NCBI GenBank assembly: GCA_020445665.1 | Contig: JAGRGD010000264.1 | Location: 1-42,669 of the forward strand | Origin: Rhodocyclaceae bacterium | GTDB taxonomy: Bacteria; Pseudomonadota; Gammaproteobacteria; Burkholderiales; Rhodocyclaceae | Length of the DNA stretch: 42,669 bases | Direction: 5' to 3' | Shown: in pieces, positions 15,972 through 24,385 of the stretch | How positions within the stretch are numbered: position 1 is the stretch's first letter | Layout: each line of letters opens with the position of its first letter | Program-made: the position numbers and the translations under genes | The notes under the pieces: generated by a model | What the model was told of the DNA's origin: nothing | Database searches by the model: none | The model's input: the letters and a program-made list of their open reading frames with translations, nothing else

Positions 15972-16841
15972 TCACCGCTCCTGCCCCGTGCCGCGGTAGG
16001 TGATCTGCGTCAGCTGCTCCGACACCAGTCCGATCAGGAAGGTCGTGACCGCCGAGGTCAGCAGGAAGATCGTCGCCAGCGACAGCCGTCCGCTGCTGAG
16101 AAAGGTGTAGGCGTAGTAGGCGAGACCGAGCGCCGCCTGCACCGCGACCACCGGCACGAAGAGCTTGAGGGGCGAGTACAGGGTGCCGATGCGGAAGATG
16201 ATGAGCAGGAAGCGGGCGCCGTCGCGCAGGACGTGGATATGGCTCTTGCCGACCCGCTTGCCCGCTTGGATCGGGACATAGGTCACCGGGTAGCCGGCGC
16301 GGAAGAAGGCCATGGTGCTCGTGGTCGGGTAGGAGAAGCCGTTCGGCAGCAGGTAAAGGAACTCGCGGAAGCGTGTGGCGCGCACGGCCCGGAAGCCGGA
16401 GGTCAGGTCCGCCACCTGGCGACCCGTCATGTAGCTGGCGAGCCGGTTGTAGAGCCGGTTCGCCAGGCCGCGGCCGACGCTGGCCTGCGAATCGGCACTG
16501 CGGGCCCCGACGACCATGTCGAAGCCGTCGTCGAGCACGGCCAGGAGACGTGGAATGTCGGCGGGGTCGTGCTGGCCGTCGGCATCCATGAAGACGATCG
16601 TGCGGCCCTTCGCGGCGCGGGCGCCGGCCTTCACCGCGGCACCGTTGCCCATCGAGACCGGATTGCGCACCACAACCGCGCCAGCTGCCGCGGCGACCTC
16701 ACCAGTGCCATCGCTCGACCCGTCGTCAATCACGAGCACCTCGGCGTCGGGCACGACGGCCCGGATCCGCGCGACGACCTCGCCGACCACGGCGGCCTCA
16801 TTCTTGGCCGGCAACACGACGCTCAGCCCAGCTTCGTCCAT
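15972..16841 (-). CDS. Glycosyltransferase family 2 (dolichyl-phosphate mannose synthase-like)
   Basis: A 289-residue GT-A enzyme with two C-terminal membrane segments. Motifs: VVLPAKNE near 8-14, VIDDGSSDGT at 37-46, and the metal-binding DAD in FMDADGQHDP (Asp86, Asp88). This DPM1-like type normally makes polyprenyl-phosphate sugars, the donors used by GT-C enzymes such as the one at 5392-7155, so the two may form a donor/transferase pair (inference). The start is either ATG 16841 (chosen) or GTG 16853, which overlaps the pilR stop as GTGA; either way it is directly coupled to pilR. Confidence 0.9.
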   Translation of the reverse strand: MDEAGLSVVLPAKNEAAVVGEVVARIRAVVPDAEVLVIDDGSSDGTGEVAAAAGAVVVRNPVSMGNGAAVKAGARAAKGRTIVFMDADGQHDPADIPRLLAVLDDGFDMVVGARSADSQASVGRGLANRLYNRLASYMTGRQVADLTSGFRAVRATRFREFLYLLPNGFSYPTTSTMAFFRAGYPVTYVPIQAGKRVGKSHIHVLRDGARFLLIIFRIGTLYSPLKLFVPVVAVQAALGLAYYAYTFLSSGRLSLATIFLLTSAVTTFLIGLVSEQLTQITYRGTGQER

Positions 16842-16849
16842 CTCTTGGC

Positions 16850-18253
16850 TCACTCGACCCCCCACTTCTGCAATCGATAGCGCAACTGGCGGAGCGTCAT
16901 GCCCAGCCGGCGTGCCGCCTCCGACCGGTTCCAGTGGGTCTCCTCGAGCATCCTCATGACGCGAACCCGTTCGGCGTCGTCATCGCCGTTGGCCGCCGTC
17001 GTGTATGGCGGAGTCGGTGCGGGCGATTCGAAAGGCTCCGTCGATTCTTGGGGCCCCTGGACGCCACCCGAGGCCGTCGCCCACGGACTGCCGCCGTCCA
17101 GGTCCTCGAGGCGCACCTCTTCGGCATCGGCCAGGGCGCAGGCACGCTCGAGCAGGTTCTCCAGTTCGCGCACATTGCCCGGCAGCGGATGCCGCGTCAG
17201 GAAGCCGAGGGCGTCCGCACTCAGCCGGCGCACGGCGCTCCCTTCCCGGTGGGCCAGTTTGGCGAGGATGTGGGCGGCGAGTTCGGGGATGTCCTCTGCC
17301 CGTTCCCGCAGGGGCGTCGAGCGCAGGGTGATGACGTTGATGCGATAGAACAGGTCCTGGCGGAACTTGCCCTGCTCGACCAGTTGCGCCAGATCGCGGT
17401 GCGACGCCGACAGGATCCGCACATCGACAGGCTCTTCGGCGTGGGCACCGACAGGGCGCACCGCCCGCTCCTGGATCGCGCGCAACAGCTTGACCTGCAT
17501 GCCGAGCGGCAGCTCCCCGACCTCGTCGAGGAACAACGTACCGCCGCGCGCAGCCTGGAACAGGCCTTCCTTGTCGGTGCTGGCGCCGGTGAAGCTGCCC
17601 TTGCGGTGGCCGAAGAACTCGCTCTCCATCAGCTCCGGCGAGATCGCGCCGCAGTTGACGGGCACGAAGGGCGCCTTCGCGCGCGGTCCCTGTTCGTGGA
17701 TCAGGCGCGCGATGACTTCCTTGCCCGTCCCGGATTCGCCGTGGATGAAGACCGGAGCCTGATTGCGGGCGAGCTTGGCGATCTGCCCACGCAATTGCTC
17801 GACCGCCGGCGAGCGGCCGATCAGCGACTTGCTGCCGGGCACGGCCGGCGCCTCGGATTCGCCCAGGCGCAGTGCGTGGCTGACCAGTTCGCGCAGGGAC
17901 TTGAGTTCGATGGGTTTCGAGACGAAGTCGAAGGCGCCCCCCTTGAGGGCGCGGATCGCCGCATCCATGCTGCCATAGGCGGTGATCACGGCAACGGGCA
18001 GCCCCGGATGGCTGGCCTGGATATGTTCGACCAGTTCAAGGCCATCACCGTCGGGCAGGCGCATGTCTGTGAGGCACAGGCGGTAGGTCTTCGAATCGAG
18101 CAGCGCGCGCGCCTCACCGACGGTACCCGCCGTGTCGCAGGCCAGACCGAGCCGCAACAGCGACAGCTCGATCAGTTCCCGAATATCGTCTTCGTCATCG
18201 ACCACCAGAATCTCGGGCGTGGTCGCGCGGTTTCGTCGTTCGCTCGTACTCAT
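16850..18253 (-). CDS. pilR: Sigma-54-dependent response regulator PilR
   Basis: A 467-residue NtrC-type activator. Receiver at about 14-130 with phospho-acceptor Asp63 (LTDMRLPDGDG) and Lys113; AAA+ domain at about 143-375 with Walker A GESGTGKE (172-179), the sigma-54 contact loop GSFTGA (219-224; the GSFTGA variant is usual for PilR) and Walker B GGTLFLDE; a Fis-type HTH at the C-terminus (SEAARRLGMTLRQLRYRL). It activates pilA from the sigma-54 promoter at 4129. The start ATG overlaps the pilS stop (ATGA), and the next gene downstream is a glycosyltransferase at GTGA/12-base distance. Confidence 0.95.
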   Translation of the reverse strand: MSTSERRNRATTPEILVVDDEDDIRELIELSLLRLGLACDTAGTVGEARALLDSKTYRLCLTDMRLPDGDGLELVEHIQASHPGLPVAVITAYGSMDAAIRALKGGAFDFVSKPIELKSLRELVSHALRLGESEAPAVPGSKSLIGRSPAVEQLRGQIAKLARNQAPVFIHGESGTGKEVIARLIHEQGPRAKAPFVPVNCGAISPELMESEFFGHRKGSFTGASTDKEGLFQAARGGTLFLDEVGELPLGMQVKLLRAIQERAVRPVGAHAEEPVDVRILSASHRDLAQLVEQGKFRQDLFYRINVITLRSTPLRERAEDIPELAAHILAKLAHREGSAVRRLSADALGFLTRHPLPGNVRELENLLERACALADAEEVRLEDLDGGSPWATASGGVQGPQESTEPFESPAPTPPYTTAANGDDDAERVRVMRMLEETHWNRSEAARRLGMTLRQLRYRLQKWGVE

Positions 18254-19782
18254 GGCTGACGCTTGGCAGTTAGGCAGAAGTGGCCGCCGGGTGCATTGTC
18301 GAGGACTTCCAGGCTGGCTTGATTGGCATCGGCAAGTTCCCGGGCAATATAAAGCCCCAATCCGGTGCCCTTGGCGTGGGTCGTGAAGAAGGGCTCGAAC
18401 AGCTGGCGCCGGATCTCGGCCGAGATACCCTCACCATCGTCGATGATGTGCATCGCGATCCGCCCACCCGGCGCCTCGTCCGCGAAGAGCCGGATGCTCC
18501 CCTCGCCGCCGCTGCAGTAGCGGCGCGCGTTGCCCAGCAGATTCCACAGGATCTGGTTGAAGTGGGCGCGGTCGAAGGCCATGGTGTCGTCCTCGTCGAA
18601 CCCCACGGCAAAGAGCCTGACCTCCGCCGGGTCGTGCACGGTGAATTCTTCGATGAAGCTCTCGAGGTAGGCTTTCAGCGGCAGTGCCTCGACCAGTACC
18701 TGCTCGCGTCGGCCCAGGGCGAGCACGTCCCGGACCAGCCGCTCGATGCGGTGGGCGTTGTCATTGATGATTCGGATCAGGCGCGCCTGCATGTCGGCGC
18801 GCTTCTCTTCGGCCAGCAGATCGGCCGCGTGGGTAACCGCCGAAAGCGGGTTGCGGATCTCGTGGGCGATGCTCGCGGTCAGCCGACCGAGGGCCGCCAG
18901 CTTCAGCTGCTGGGCCTGCGCCTGGATCTGGGCGAAGTCCTGCAGGTAGATGAGCCGCTCACCCCGCTGCCCGACGCCGCCGATGGCCCGGCACAGCAGG
19001 GTCCTCGAACCGGACTCGAGCAGGATCGGGTCGCTGCCCGCCTCGAGCCCTGTCAGTTCCGCCAGCCGGGCCTCGAGCACCTCGCCCGCCCCGCTGTCGC
19101 CTCCCAGCCATTCCAGCGCCTGCGGGTTGAGCTGTCGGGGCAGGCCATCGGCACCGATCACCAGCACGCCATCCGGCAGGTCATGGATGATGTGCGCATT
19201 GAGCGCCTGCTCGCTGCGCAGCGCCTCGCCGCGCTGCCGCGCCAGTTCCTCGTTGTCCCGCGCCCGCAGGGCGAGCATCCGCGACACCAGGGCCACCGTG
19301 AAGAAGCCGACGCAGAGCAGCCCGACGGCGAAGAAATCGCCTGCGCCGGCACTGTAGATGTAGCGCCACGCATTCTCGCCGAGCACGGCAACGGTCATCA
19401 GCGAGGCGAAAAAGAGCACCAGGCGGCCGGCCGCGATCAGGCCCGCTGCGGCGAGCACCACCAGCATCAGGATCGGAATCCCGCTGCGGTAGCCACCGCT
19501 CGACCACAGGAAGAGCGTGAGGATCAGAATGTCGACCAGGGCCTGAATCAGGACCAGGCGGTCCAGTCCGAGGCGCCGTGCCGCATCGGGGAAACCCAGC
19601 AGCAGGGTTACCGCCAGGTAGCTCGCTGCAGCCATGCGAAATACCGCCGGCGCGAACTCCCCGAGATCGAGCGCGCGCCCGGCCACCAGGAAGCCGCCGG
19701 CGACAACCAGGCGGAAGAGGTTGAACCAGCGCAGCGAGCGCCAGCGTGTCTGCTCGAATTCGGGGGAGTCAGTCGTCGTCAC
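18250..19782 (-). CDS. pilS: Sensor histidine kinase PilS
   Basis: A 510-residue membrane kinase. About six hydrophobic segments fill residues 22-168, as in PilS, followed by a PAS-like linker (about 185-285), the H-box ASIAHEIRNPLSAV with His307, and the ATPase domain with the N-box around Asn414-Asn418 (NLLGNARRY), DDGEGI and FFTTHAKGTGLGLYIA. In Pseudomonas PilS senses unassembled pilin in the inner membrane and controls PilR. The GTG start at 19782 overlaps the stop of the preceding small gene as GTGA. Confidence 0.95.
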   Translation of the reverse strand: MTTTDSPEFEQTRWRSLRWFNLFRLVVAGGFLVAGRALDLGEFAPAVFRMAAASYLAVTLLLGFPDAARRLGLDRLVLIQALVDILILTLFLWSSGGYRSGIPILMLVVLAAAGLIAAGRLVLFFASLMTVAVLGENAWRYIYSAGAGDFFAVGLLCVGFFTVALVSRMLALRARDNEELARQRGEALRSEQALNAHIIHDLPDGVLVIGADGLPRQLNPQALEWLGGDSGAGEVLEARLAELTGLEAGSDPILLESGSRTLLCRAIGGVGQRGERLIYLQDFAQIQAQAQQLKLAALGRLTASIAHEIRNPLSAVTHAADLLAEEKRADMQARLIRIINDNAHRIERLVRDVLALGRREQVLVEALPLKAYLESFIEEFTVHDPAEVRLFAVGFDEDDTMAFDRAHFNQILWNLLGNARRYCSGGEGSIRLFADEAPGGRIAMHIIDDGEGISAEIRRQLFEPFFTTHAKGTGLGLYIARELADANQASLEVLDNAPGGHFCLTAKRQP

Positions 19783-20018
19783 GAGCCCCGGCCGGTGTGC
19801 TGGCGCTGGTGTTCGGGGCAGCAGAAGGCATCGCCGCCAGCGCGGATCGCTTCACTCTCGGGGATGTGCAGACCACATTGGCTGCAGGCGAGCATCCGCT
19901 CGGCGCCGCCGGGCGGGTCGGGCCGCGCCTCGGGCCGGTTCGAGCCGATCCGCGTCAAGGCCCTGCGCGCCATGAAGACGACCAGCATCAGGAGCAGGAG
20001 AAACAGGATCGTGCGCAC
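19779..20018 (-). CDS. PP0621 family protein
   Basis: A 79-residue protein with an N-terminal hydrophobic helix (ILFLLLLMLVVFMARRAL) and a C-terminal module with two cysteine pairs (CSQCGLHIPESEAI, FCCPEHQRQH) that probably binds zinc. It matches the PP0621 family, commonly found just before pilS in betaproteobacteria; its function is not known to me. GTG start at 20018; the stop overlaps the pilS start (GTGA), so it heads the pilSR-glycan operon. Confidence 0.85.
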   Translation of the reverse strand: MRTILFLLLLMLVVFMARRALTRIGSNRPEARPDPPGGAERMLACSQCGLHIPESEAIRAGGDAFCCPEHQRQHTGRGS

Positions 20019-20069
20019 GGCGGATTCAGGCTGGGCGGGAGTCCCGCAGTCTAGCAGATGCCCACGGGA

Positions 20070-21227
20070 TCACAGCCGGCAAAGCCGCTCGCAGGCCGCA
20101 TCCAGGGTGTCTTCGGACTTGGCGAAGCAGAAGCGGATCACGCCCTCGTCCCGCCCATCGTCGAAGAAGGCCGAGACCGGGATCGCCGCCACGCCGACCT
20201 CCCGCGTCAGCCACTCGACGAAGGCCTTGTCCGACGCATCGGACAGGGCCCCGAACCGGGCCAGCTGGAAATAGGTGCCGCGACTGGGCAGCAACTCGAA
20301 GCGGGACCCGGCGAGGGCGTCCCGGAAACGGTCGCGCTTGGCCTGGTAGAAGTCGCCGAGCCCGAGGTAGCGGCGGGCATCCGCCATGTAGTCCGCCAGC
20401 GCAAACTGGACCGGCGTGTTGACCGTGAACACGTTGAACTGGTGCACCTTGCGGAACTCGGCCATCAGCGCCGCCGGTGCGGCGACATAGCCCACCTTCC
20501 AGCCGGTGACGTGATAGGTCTTGCCGAAACTCGACACGATCACGCTGCGGACAGCGAGCTCCGGCAGGCGGGCCACGCTCTGGTGACGCTCGCCGTCGAA
20601 GACGATGTGTTCATAGACCTCGTCCGACAGCACGACGATGCCACTGTCGCGGGTCAACCGGGCCAGCTCGGCCATGTCGGCGGCCGACCAGATCGTTGCC
20701 GTCGGGTTGTGGGGCGAGTTGATGATGATCATCCGGGTACGCGGCCCGATCAGCGCCGCCACCTCGTCCCACACCGGGCGGTAATCGGGCGCACGCAAGG
20801 TCACCCGACGCACGGTGCCGCCCTGCAGGGTGATCGCCGGCACGTAGGAATCGTAGACCGGCTCGAAGACAATGACCTCGTCACCCGGCCGCACGAGAGC
20901 GGCGATCGCGGTGAAGAGGCCCTGCGTTGCGCCCGCCGTGACGGTAATCTCCGTGTCCGCGTCATAGTCGGTGCCGTAGAGGTCCGTCAGCTTGGCGGCA
21001 ATCGCAGCCCTGAGCGGCAACACGCCGGCCATCGGCGCGTACTGGTTGGCGCCCGCGCGCATCCAGTGCGCGACGCGCTCGAAGAGGACGTCCTCGGCGT
21101 TGAAGTCCGGGTAGCCCTGGGACAGGTTGATCGCGCCGCACTGCTGGGCGAGCGCGGACATGACGGTGAATATCGTCGTGCCGACGCCGGGCAGGCGGGA
21201 ATCGACGGCGGCAGGGAATGTCGGCAT
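20070..21227 (-). CDS. Methionine aminotransferase (YbdL type)
   Basis: A 385-residue PLP enzyme, the same size as E. coli YbdL. Motifs: AINLSQGYPDFNA near 32-44, NQYAPMAG, SPHNPTATIW at 171-180, SDEVYEH at 201-207 and SSFGKTYHVTGWKVGY with the PLP lysine Lys236. YbdL-like enzymes prefer methionine and aromatic amino acids and their 2-oxo acids, and related enzymes do the last transamination of methionine salvage. ATG 21227 has GGAG seven bases upstream; upstream in-frame extension would run antisense over mtnA. It is divergent from mtnA by about 100 bases, which supports a role in methylthio metabolism. Confidence 0.88.
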   Translation of the reverse strand: MPTFPAAVDSRLPGVGTTIFTVMSALAQQCGAINLSQGYPDFNAEDVLFERVAHWMRAGANQYAPMAGVLPLRAAIAAKLTDLYGTDYDADTEITVTAGATQGLFTAIAALVRPGDEVIVFEPVYDSYVPAITLQGGTVRRVTLRAPDYRPVWDEVAALIGPRTRMIIINSPHNPTATIWSAADMAELARLTRDSGIVVLSDEVYEHIVFDGERHQSVARLPELAVRSVIVSSFGKTYHVTGWKVGYVAAPAALMAEFRKVHQFNVFTVNTPVQFALADYMADARRYLGLGDFYQAKRDRFRDALAGSRFELLPSRGTYFQLARFGALSDASDKAFVEWLTREVGVAAIPVSAFFDDGRDEGVIRFCFAKSEDTLDAACERLCRL

Positions 21228-21327
21228 GGCCGGGCTCCGCGTGGAATCACCGCCGCATTCTGTCAGAAGGGCCGAACGCTGACCACGCGGGCCCGACGCT
21301 ACAATGAGGCACCCCACGGGAGATCCC

Positions 21328-22386
21328 ATGCACGCAAGGACGCTTTTCCGCGACGGCGAGACCCTGACCGTCCTCGACCAGACCGGTCTGCCCCACGAAC
21401 TCCGGTCCTGCCGGCTCGCGTCGCTGGCCGATGCGGCCCACGCCATTCGCAGCATGCAGGTCCGCGGCGCCCCGCTGATTGGCGCAACCGCGGCCGGGGG
21501 CGTGGCGCTCGCCTTGCGGGTCGACGCCTCCGACGAGGCGCTGGCGCAGGCGATCACCACGCTCGCGTCGACGCGCCCGACCGCAGTGAACCTGCACTGG
21601 GCCCTCGACCGCATGCGGGCCCGGCTCGCCCCCCTGGCGCCTGCCGAACGCGTGTCGGCCGCGTGGGCGGAATTCGAGGCGATCTGCGAAGAAGATGTCG
21701 CCACCAACGCGGCCATCGGTCAGAGCCTGATGCCGGTCTTCGAGGCCCTGCACGCCGCCCACCCCGAACGGCCACTGCGGGTCATGACCCACTGCAATGC
21801 CGGCTGGCTCGCCACCCTGGGGCACGGCACCGCCCTGTCACCGGTGTATGCGGCCCAGCGGGCCGGCCTGCCGGTCGATGTCTGGGTCAGCGAGACGCGT
21901 CCGCGCAATCAGGGTCTGCTGACGGCCTGGGAGCTGCGCGAGGCGGCCATCCCCCACCGCCTCATCGCCGACAACGCGGCCGGCCTGCTGCTGGCGCGTG
22001 GCGAGGTGGATCTGGTCGTGACCGGGGCAGACCGGGTCGCGGCCAACGGAGATACCGCCAACAAGGTGGGCACCTACCTCAAGGCCCTGGCGGCGAAAGA
22101 CAACGACGTGCCCTTCTACATTGCTGCGCCGGGATCGACGATCGACTTCGATTGCCCGAACGGCGCGGCCATTCCGATCGAGGATCGGGGCGGCGAGGAA
22201 GTGCGGGTCATCCACGGGCTGGCCGGCGCTGAGCCGGCCAGCCTCGCCATCGCCACGCCGGAGACGGACACCGCCAATCCCGCCTTCGATGTCACGCCGG
22301 CCCGGCTGATTACCGGCATCGCCACCGAGCGCGGGCTGGTGCCGCCCACGCGGCTCGCCGGGCTGTTCGCCGAGGTTCGCCGATGA
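21328..22386 (+). CDS. mtnA: S-methyl-5-thioribose-1-phosphate isomerase MtnA
   Basis: A 352-residue isomerase converting methylthioribose-1-phosphate to methylthioribulose-1-phosphate. Motifs: QVRGAPLIGATAAGGVAL (45-62), the catalytic Cys156 in THCNAGWLATLGHGTA and Asp235 in VTGADRVAANGDTANKVGTY. ATG 21328 has GGGAG six bases upstream; an ATG at 21304 is in frame but lacks a ribosome-binding site. The stop overlaps the next start (ATGA), coupling it to the class II aldolase. An 11-bp perfect inverted repeat lies inside the gene at 22217-22243. Confidence 0.94.
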   Translation: MHARTLFRDGETLTVLDQTGLPHELRSCRLASLADAAHAIRSMQVRGAPLIGATAAGGVALALRVDASDEALAQAITTLASTRPTAVNLHWALDRMRARLAPLAPAERVSAAWAEFEAICEEDVATNAAIGQSLMPVFEALHAAHPERPLRVMTHCNAGWLATLGHGTALSPVYAAQRAGLPVDVWVSETRPRNQGLLTAWELREAAIPHRLIADNAAGLLLARGEVDLVVTGADRVAANGDTANKVGTYLKALAAKDNDVPFYIAAPGSTIDFDCPNGAAIPIEDRGGEEVRVIHGLAGAEPASLAIATPETDTANPAFDVTPARLITGIATERGLVPPTRLAGLFAEVRR

Positions 22387-23030
22387 ACGACGCCAGCGCG
22401 ACCCACCTCCTCGCCACCGCCCGCGAAATGAGCGCCCAGGGCCTGAACCGGGGCACCGCCGGCAACGCCAGCGTGCGCCTGCCCGGCGACGCGATGCTGA
22501 TCACGCCCAGCGGGCTGCCGTGGGAGCGCTGCGAGCCTGGCGACATGGTCCGGCTCGGGCCGGACGACGCCTGGGACGGGCCGCTCAAGCCCTCGAGCGA
22601 ATGGCGCATCCATCGGGACATCTACCGGGCGCGGCCCGACGCCACCGCCATCATCCACGCCCATTCGCCCCATGCCACCGCACTGGCTTGCCACCGGCGG
22701 CCGATTCCGTCGTTCCACTACATGATCGCCCGCTTTGGTGGCTCGGACATCCGCTGCGCCGAGTACCGAACCTTTGGCACGCAGGCCCTCTCGGATGCCG
22801 TGCTGGCCGCGCTCGAGGGGCGGAGCGCCTGCCTGATGGCGAACCACGGCATGATCGTGATCGGGCGCGACCTGGAGCACGCACTGGCCCTGGCGGTGGA
22901 GTTCGAGACCCTCTGCCAGCACTACCTGCTGGCCTGCCAGCTCGGCGAGCCGGTCATCCTCGAAGCGGCCGAGATGGCCGAGGTGGCCGCCCGCTTTGCA
23001 GGCTACGGTCAGGCGCCGGGCAGCGGCTGA
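22383..23030 (+). CDS. FucA-like class II aldolase, likely methylthioribulose-1-phosphate aldolase
   Basis: A 215-residue zinc aldolase that lines up with E. coli FucA without gaps in the key positions as I recall them: Glu73 in PSSEWR, zinc ligands His92, His94 and His155, and GTAGNASVR plus IPSFHYMIARFGG. Coupled to mtnA, it fits the Ald2 enzyme of the DHAP shunt, which splits 5-methylthioribulose-1-phosphate into (methylthio)acetaldehyde and DHAP. MtnB dehydratase belongs to the same superfamily, but this sequence has FucA rather than MtnB signatures. Fuculose-1-phosphate activity itself remains possible. No mtnC or mtnD is in the window. Confidence 0.85.
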   Translation: MNDASATHLLATAREMSAQGLNRGTAGNASVRLPGDAMLITPSGLPWERCEPGDMVRLGPDDAWDGPLKPSSEWRIHRDIYRARPDATAIIHAHSPHATALACHRRPIPSFHYMIARFGGSDIRCAEYRTFGTQALSDAVLAALEGRSACLMANHGMIVIGRDLEHALALAVEFETLCQHYLLACQLGEPVILEAAEMAEVAARFAGYGQAPGSG

Positions 23031-23045
23031 GCGTCGCAGCGTGAC

Positions 23046-23513
23046 TCAGAAGCGCTCGACCGGCGCAGGTGGCGCGCCGACGCGTCCTGCACCGGCGAAC
23101 GGCAGCGTGCCGTAGCCCCCCACCTCGAGATGACCTTCGACGGCGTAGCTCAGGCCCTGTGCGGCCCCCGGATTGGCGATCTGCCCGATCAACCGGTTCA
23201 GGGTCGCGACCGCCGGCAGCCGCACCAGACGCTCGGCATGGGCCGGGATCGTAAAGGGCCGGTCCGAAATGCCCCGGGCAAACTGCTTCCCGTTCAGATC
23301 GATCGTGAAGCGGGAGCCCTCGACCTCCAGCGCCTGCCCGTTCGGATTGACCATCCGCAACTCGAACTCGAAGCGGTGCTCGAACACGGTGCCACCGAGA
23401 TAGCGCACATCGGCAAGGCCCACTTCAGGCGCGCGAAGATCCACCGGCAGCGATGTGCAGCCCACTGCGCCGACGGCCAGCGCCGCCAGCGCGGCGAGGC
23501 GCTTGCCGCTCAC
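23046..23513 (-). CDS. LEA type 2 / WHy domain lipoprotein
   Basis: A 155-residue protein with an N-terminal signal and Cys19 after GAVG, a weak but acceptable lipobox. The rest is a single beta-rich LEA_2 domain (VFEHRFEFELRMVNPNGQAL, then VEGSRFTIDLNGKQFARGIS). LEA_2 proteins are linked with stress or lipid contact; the function in proteobacteria is not established. The GTG start at 23513 overlaps the stop of the upstream dehydrogenase (GTGA), so it is the third gene of that operon. It converges with the aldolase gene. Confidence 0.8.
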   Translation of the reverse strand: MSGKRLAALAALAVGAVGCTSLPVDLRAPEVGLADVRYLGGTVFEHRFEFELRMVNPNGQALEVEGSRFTIDLNGKQFARGISDRPFTIPAHAERLVRLPAVATLNRLIGQIANPGAAQGLSYAVEGHLEVGGYGTLPFAGAGRVGAPPAPVERF

Positions 23514-24385
23514 GCGGCCTTTCCGGCCTGTTCGAGAACCCGCAGCAGGCTTGACGTGTCCTCACGGCCGTAGCCGCTGTGCATCATGGCGTTGAGCTGC
23601 TGCCAGACCTGCGCTGCGACAGGCAGCGGCACCCCGGTCATCATCGCTTCGTTCATCAGGATGCGGAAGTCCTTGTGGTGGAGGCGGGACTCCACGCCCG
23701 CGGAAAAGTCCCGCGTCACCATCTTGTCGCCCCACACCTCGAGCGCCCTGGACCAGGCAGAACCTCCGAGCAGGGCCTCGCGCACCCGAACCGGATCCAC
23801 ACCCGAGGCTTCGGCCAGATGCATCGCCTCGGCGCAGGCCTGCAGGGCCGTCACGAAGATCATCTGGTTGCATGCCTTGGCCACCTGCCCCGCACCGCTG
23901 GGACCGACCCGGCGGATGGTCTTGCCCATCGCCTCGAGGACCGGCATCGCCCGTTCGAGCGCTGCTTCGTCGCCCCCGACCATGATCGCCAGCGTGCCGG
24001 CCCGGGCGCCCACCGTGCCGCCCGACACGGGCGCGTCGAGGAACTCGGCGCCGCACTGGGCGTATCGTGCGGACAGCTCGCGGGCGATGCCTGGCGCGAT
24101 GGTGCTCATGTCCACATGCACACCACCCTCGCCCAGGCCCGCGAGAATGCCGTCCTCACCGAAAGAAACGCCCAGGACATCCTCGCCGTTGGTGACAACG
24201 GTCACCACCACATCGCAGCCCTCGGCCATCTCGCGCGGGGACGCCCAGACCGTAGCCCCGGCCTCGACCAGGGGCGCGCTCGATTCCGGGCGACGCGACC
24301 AGACACGCAGGGTATGGCCAGCCGCGGCCACGTTCTCCGCCATCGGGCGCCCCATCGCACCCAGTCCGACAAAGCCGACGATCAT
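23510..24385 (-). CDS. NAD(P)-dependent beta-hydroxyacid dehydrogenase
   Basis: A 291-residue enzyme of the 3-hydroxyisobutyrate/tartronate-semialdehyde reductase family. The Rossmann motif is VGFVGLGAMGRPMAEN (3-18), the substrate loop DAPVSGG (118-124), and the catalytic Lys170 with Asn173 in GAGQVAKACNQ. Substrate is not fixed by sequence: 3-hydroxyisobutyrate, 2-hydroxy-3-oxopropionate and related acids are all possible. Its ATG overlaps the stop of an adjacent paralogue (ATGA) with the same motif numbering. Confidence 0.9.
   Translation of the reverse strand: MIVGFVGLGAMGRPMAENVAAAGHTLRVWSRRPESSAPLVEAGATVWASPREMAEGCDVVVTVVTNGEDVLGVSFGEDGILAGLGEGGVHVDMSTIAPGIARELSARYAQCGAEFLDAPVSGGTVGARAGTLAIMVGGDEAALERAMPVLEAMGKTIRRVGPSGAGQVAKACNQMIFVTALQACAEAMHLAEASGVDPVRVREALLGGSAWSRALEVWGDKMVTRDFSAGVESRLHHKDFRILMNEAMMTGVPLPVAAQVWQQLNAMMHSGYGREDTSSLLRVLEQAGKAA

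Noticed and set aside
18280-22232. Long + strand open frames over pilS and the aminotransferase
   Set aside because: No domain signatures; composition matches antisense of the - strand genes, and the mtnA frame is the real one in its part.
22383-23030. MtnB (methylthioribulose-1-phosphate dehydratase)
   Set aside because: Same superfamily, but GTAGNASVR, PSSEWR and HYMIARFGG are FucA-type signatures and the length equals FucA.
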